NCBI GenBank assembly: GCA_018333655.1
Contig: JAGXTJ010000023.1
Location: 148,621 to 212,620, forward strand
DNA: 64,000 bases
Direction: 5' to 3'
Source of the DNA: Bacillota bacterium
Lineage (GTDB): Bacteria; Bacillota; UBA994
Shown piece by piece: positions 63,031 through 64,000 of this stretch. The notes under the pieces were generated by a model that worked only from the letters and a program-made list of their open reading frames with translations, was not told the origin of the DNA and did not search any database. Within the stretch, counting starts at the first letter, position 1, and the number at the start of each line of letters is the position of its first letter. A program made the position numbers and the translations under genes.

Positions 63031-63048
63031 TTAAGAACATAACCGGAA
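63017..63048 (+). repeat. Perfect palindrome at the IS66 break
   Basis: TTCCGGTTATG (63017-63027) and CATAACCGGAA (63038-63048) are exact 11-bp arms with a 10-base spacer. The left arm still codes for the last recognisable IS66 residues (HNRK), so the right arm looks like an inverted copy of it. Confidence 0.85.
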
Positions 63049-63154
63049 TTATGCTCAGACACTATTTATGTGCAGTTAATTCCCCGCGCTGAAAGAGACC
63101 GAGAAGACCGCGTGCTATCTGCCAATTGACCGACACAAAGACTCCGCATAACTG

Positions 63155-63204
63155 TCCATAATGTCACAGGCTCAATAAGAGCTAAGAGGGGGTGACATTA
63201 TGGA
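63155..63204 (+). promoter_or_regulatory. Inverted repeat spanning the recombinase start codon
   Basis: TCCATAATGTCAC (63155-63167) and GTGACATTATGGA (63192-63204) are perfect 13-bp arms, 24 bases apart. The right arm contains the ATG at 63200. The site may be bound by the recombinase itself, for recombination or autoregulation. Confidence 0.7.
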
Positions 63205-64000
63205 AACGAGAGAATCATTGACTTCCCAGATTGCTGACTATGAGGCATTCCTGAGAGAAGAGTACCAGCCAAGTACCATTAAGGGCTACAAAAAGGCAGT
63301 GCAGCGCTTTGTTGAATGGGTGAAAGAAACACAACCAGCATCGGAAACACAGATCGAACCATTAATGCTGGAGTACATTAATCCCAACAACCAAGTCGAT
63401 GGACGGCACAGTATCACGACAGTGCGTACAGCAATCCGACTCTTCTACTACTTCCTGACTGACCGGAAGCTGTCACCTTGCGAGAGGTCGTCTAGCAACG
63501 AATCTATCGAACGGGAAGCTATGGATTACGCATTGTATCTCGAAAGAGTGGCTCGCCTAAGCCCACCGACTAGACAATCCCACCAGAATTGTTTAAGAAG
63601 GTTTCTATACCGTCTTTTCCCAAGCTCCCAATTTGACAGTTCTGCAATCTCGGTTTCAGTGTTACAGAGCTTTCTGACCACAGAGATGACGCACTTCAAG
63701 CCTTCATCTCGGAAAGCTTTCATTGGCGTCATTAGAAGCTACTGCCGCTACTTGCGTTTCAAAGGTGTAGAGGTGGACAAAGGGTTACTCGTACTTCCGC
63801 TCTCAGCTCCAGTGTGGAAGGTAGCTAGCGTGCCAAAGACGTTAACACCAAAAGGGACGGCAGACTGTGCGAGAATGCGTATTTTAGTAGCCTTCACTAC
63901 TCTTAGAATGCGTGTTTTAGGACCCCTCACTGGCCAACAGGTGCAATCTGGCAACAGTTTTCTCCTTGCCAAAATAGAGACAAAGAAGAAGAGTAGCAAG
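63200..64000 (+). CDS. Tyrosine recombinase/integrase, interrupted by repeats, runs off the window
   Basis: 267 codons are open to the window edge. Two SAM-like core-binding segments are visible: residues 13-90 (ADYEAFLREEYQPSTIKGYKKAV ... TTVRTAIRLFYYFLTDRKL) and about 110-205 (SVLQSFLTTEMTHFKPSSRKAFIGVIRSYCRYLRFKG). At residue 211 VPKTLTP marks the usual beginning of the catalytic domain, but then two 11-residue repeats (MRILVAFTTLR, MRVLGPLTGQQ) and low-complexity sequence follow instead of the expected helix with the first catalytic Arg. ATG 63200 has GAGGGGGTGAC upstream. It is probably a broken or modified integrase; the bases beyond 64000 would decide. Confidence 0.65.
   Translation, partial: METRESLTSQIADYEAFLREEYQPSTIKGYKKAVQRFVEWVKETQPASETQIEPLMLEYINPNNQVDGRHSITTVRTAIRLFYYFLTDRKLSPCERSSSNESIEREAMDYALYLERVARLSPPTRQSHQNCLRRFLYRLFPSSQFDSSAISVSVLQSFLTTEMTHFKPSSRKAFIGVIRSYCRYLRFKGVEVDKGLLVLPLSAPVWKVASVPKTLTPKGTADCARMRILVAFTTLRMRVLGPLTGQQVQSGNSFLLAKIETKKKSSK
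63872..63931 (+). repeat. 33-bp tandem repeat inside the recombinase frame
   Basis: Two 27-base units beginning AGAATGCGT and ending TCACT (63872-63898 and 63905-63931), identical at 23 of 27 positions, repeat with a 33-base period. Eleven codons per unit keep the frame open. More copies may lie past the window. Confidence 0.8.

Noticed and set aside
62652..63062. A 136-codon minus frame overlapping the IS66 remnant.
   Set aside because: The neighbouring frame shows the real IS66 C-terminus; this frame is its shadow.
63526..63999. Two minus-strand frames opposite the recombinase.
   Set aside because: They are antisense to a clear recombinase N-terminus and to the tandem repeats; no independent support.
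1..64000. Looked for CRISPR arrays, rRNA and tRNA genes.
   Set aside because: No regularly spaced repeats beyond the two 33-bp units, and no T-loop or rRNA core sequences noticed by eye.

Overview
The window reads as chromosome of an anaerobic, endospore-forming Firmicute (class Clostridia or a close relative), with roughly half G+C. Three things point there. The gene order rpsO-pnp-ylxY-mlpA-ymxH-dpaA-dpaB-dapG-dapA-tepA-ylzJ-spoIIIE is the order known from Bacillus and its relatives. Sporulation genes are present (dpaAB, spoIIIE, spoVK). Energy metabolism looks strictly anaerobic: ferredoxin-linked 2-oxoacid oxidoreductase and a biotin-dependent sodium-pump decarboxylase. Nearly all genes run on the + strand; only a pirin gene, a YitT-type gene and an IS66 remnant are on the minus strand.

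Bases 1-31160 are housekeeping. The order is translation and RNA genes (infB, ylxP, rbfA, nrnA, truB, ribF, rpsO, pnp), the dipicolinate and diaminopimelate genes used for spore cortex and cell wall, uppP, spoIIIE, a RodZ-like gene, two radical-SAM genes (YgiQ family, rimO), pgsA, a divergent FtsH-like protease with a small membrane partner, cinA, recA behind a clear LexA box, recX, rny and ymdB. rny appears to start at an AUC codon behind a strong ribosome binding site.

Bases 31186-46212 are a metabolic block. A dipeptidase is followed by a GntR regulator with its own palindromic operator. Next come a CO-dehydrogenase beta/epsilon-like protein, a four-subunit 2-oxoacid:ferredoxin oxidoreductase and glutamate dehydrogenase. 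A methylmalonyl-CoA operon follows: mutase large and small subunits, MeaB, epimerase, a complete Na+-pumping methylmalonyl-CoA decarboxylase (alpha, gamma/delta, biotin carrier, beta), then PduL. Read together these can take glutamate to 2-oxoglutarate, succinyl-CoA, methylmalonyl-CoA, propionyl-CoA and propionyl phosphate, saving energy as a sodium gradient and as an acyl phosphate. The direction and the true 2-oxoacid are inferred.

Bases 46220-56330 hold a YitT-family protein, an UgtP/MGDG-type glycosyltransferase, miaB, mutS, mutL (with the endonuclease motif), miaA, hfq and spoVK.

Bases 56331-64000 are an accessory and decaying region, visibly richer in A+T in parts. It carries simple tandem repeats, a perfect -35 promoter beside a palindrome, a secreted protein of unknown function, an XRE-TPR regulator, three hairpins resembling the 3' end of a tnpB/omega-RNA element, a sigma factor followed by what looks like the broken start of its partner gene, unknown small ORFs, an amidase, a frameshifted pseudogene, the tail of an IS66 transposase ending at a perfect hairpin, and a tyrosine recombinase. 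The recombinase start codon lies in an inverted repeat, and its catalytic domain is interrupted by 33-bp tandem repeats at the window edge. No tRNA, rRNA or CRISPR array was seen.
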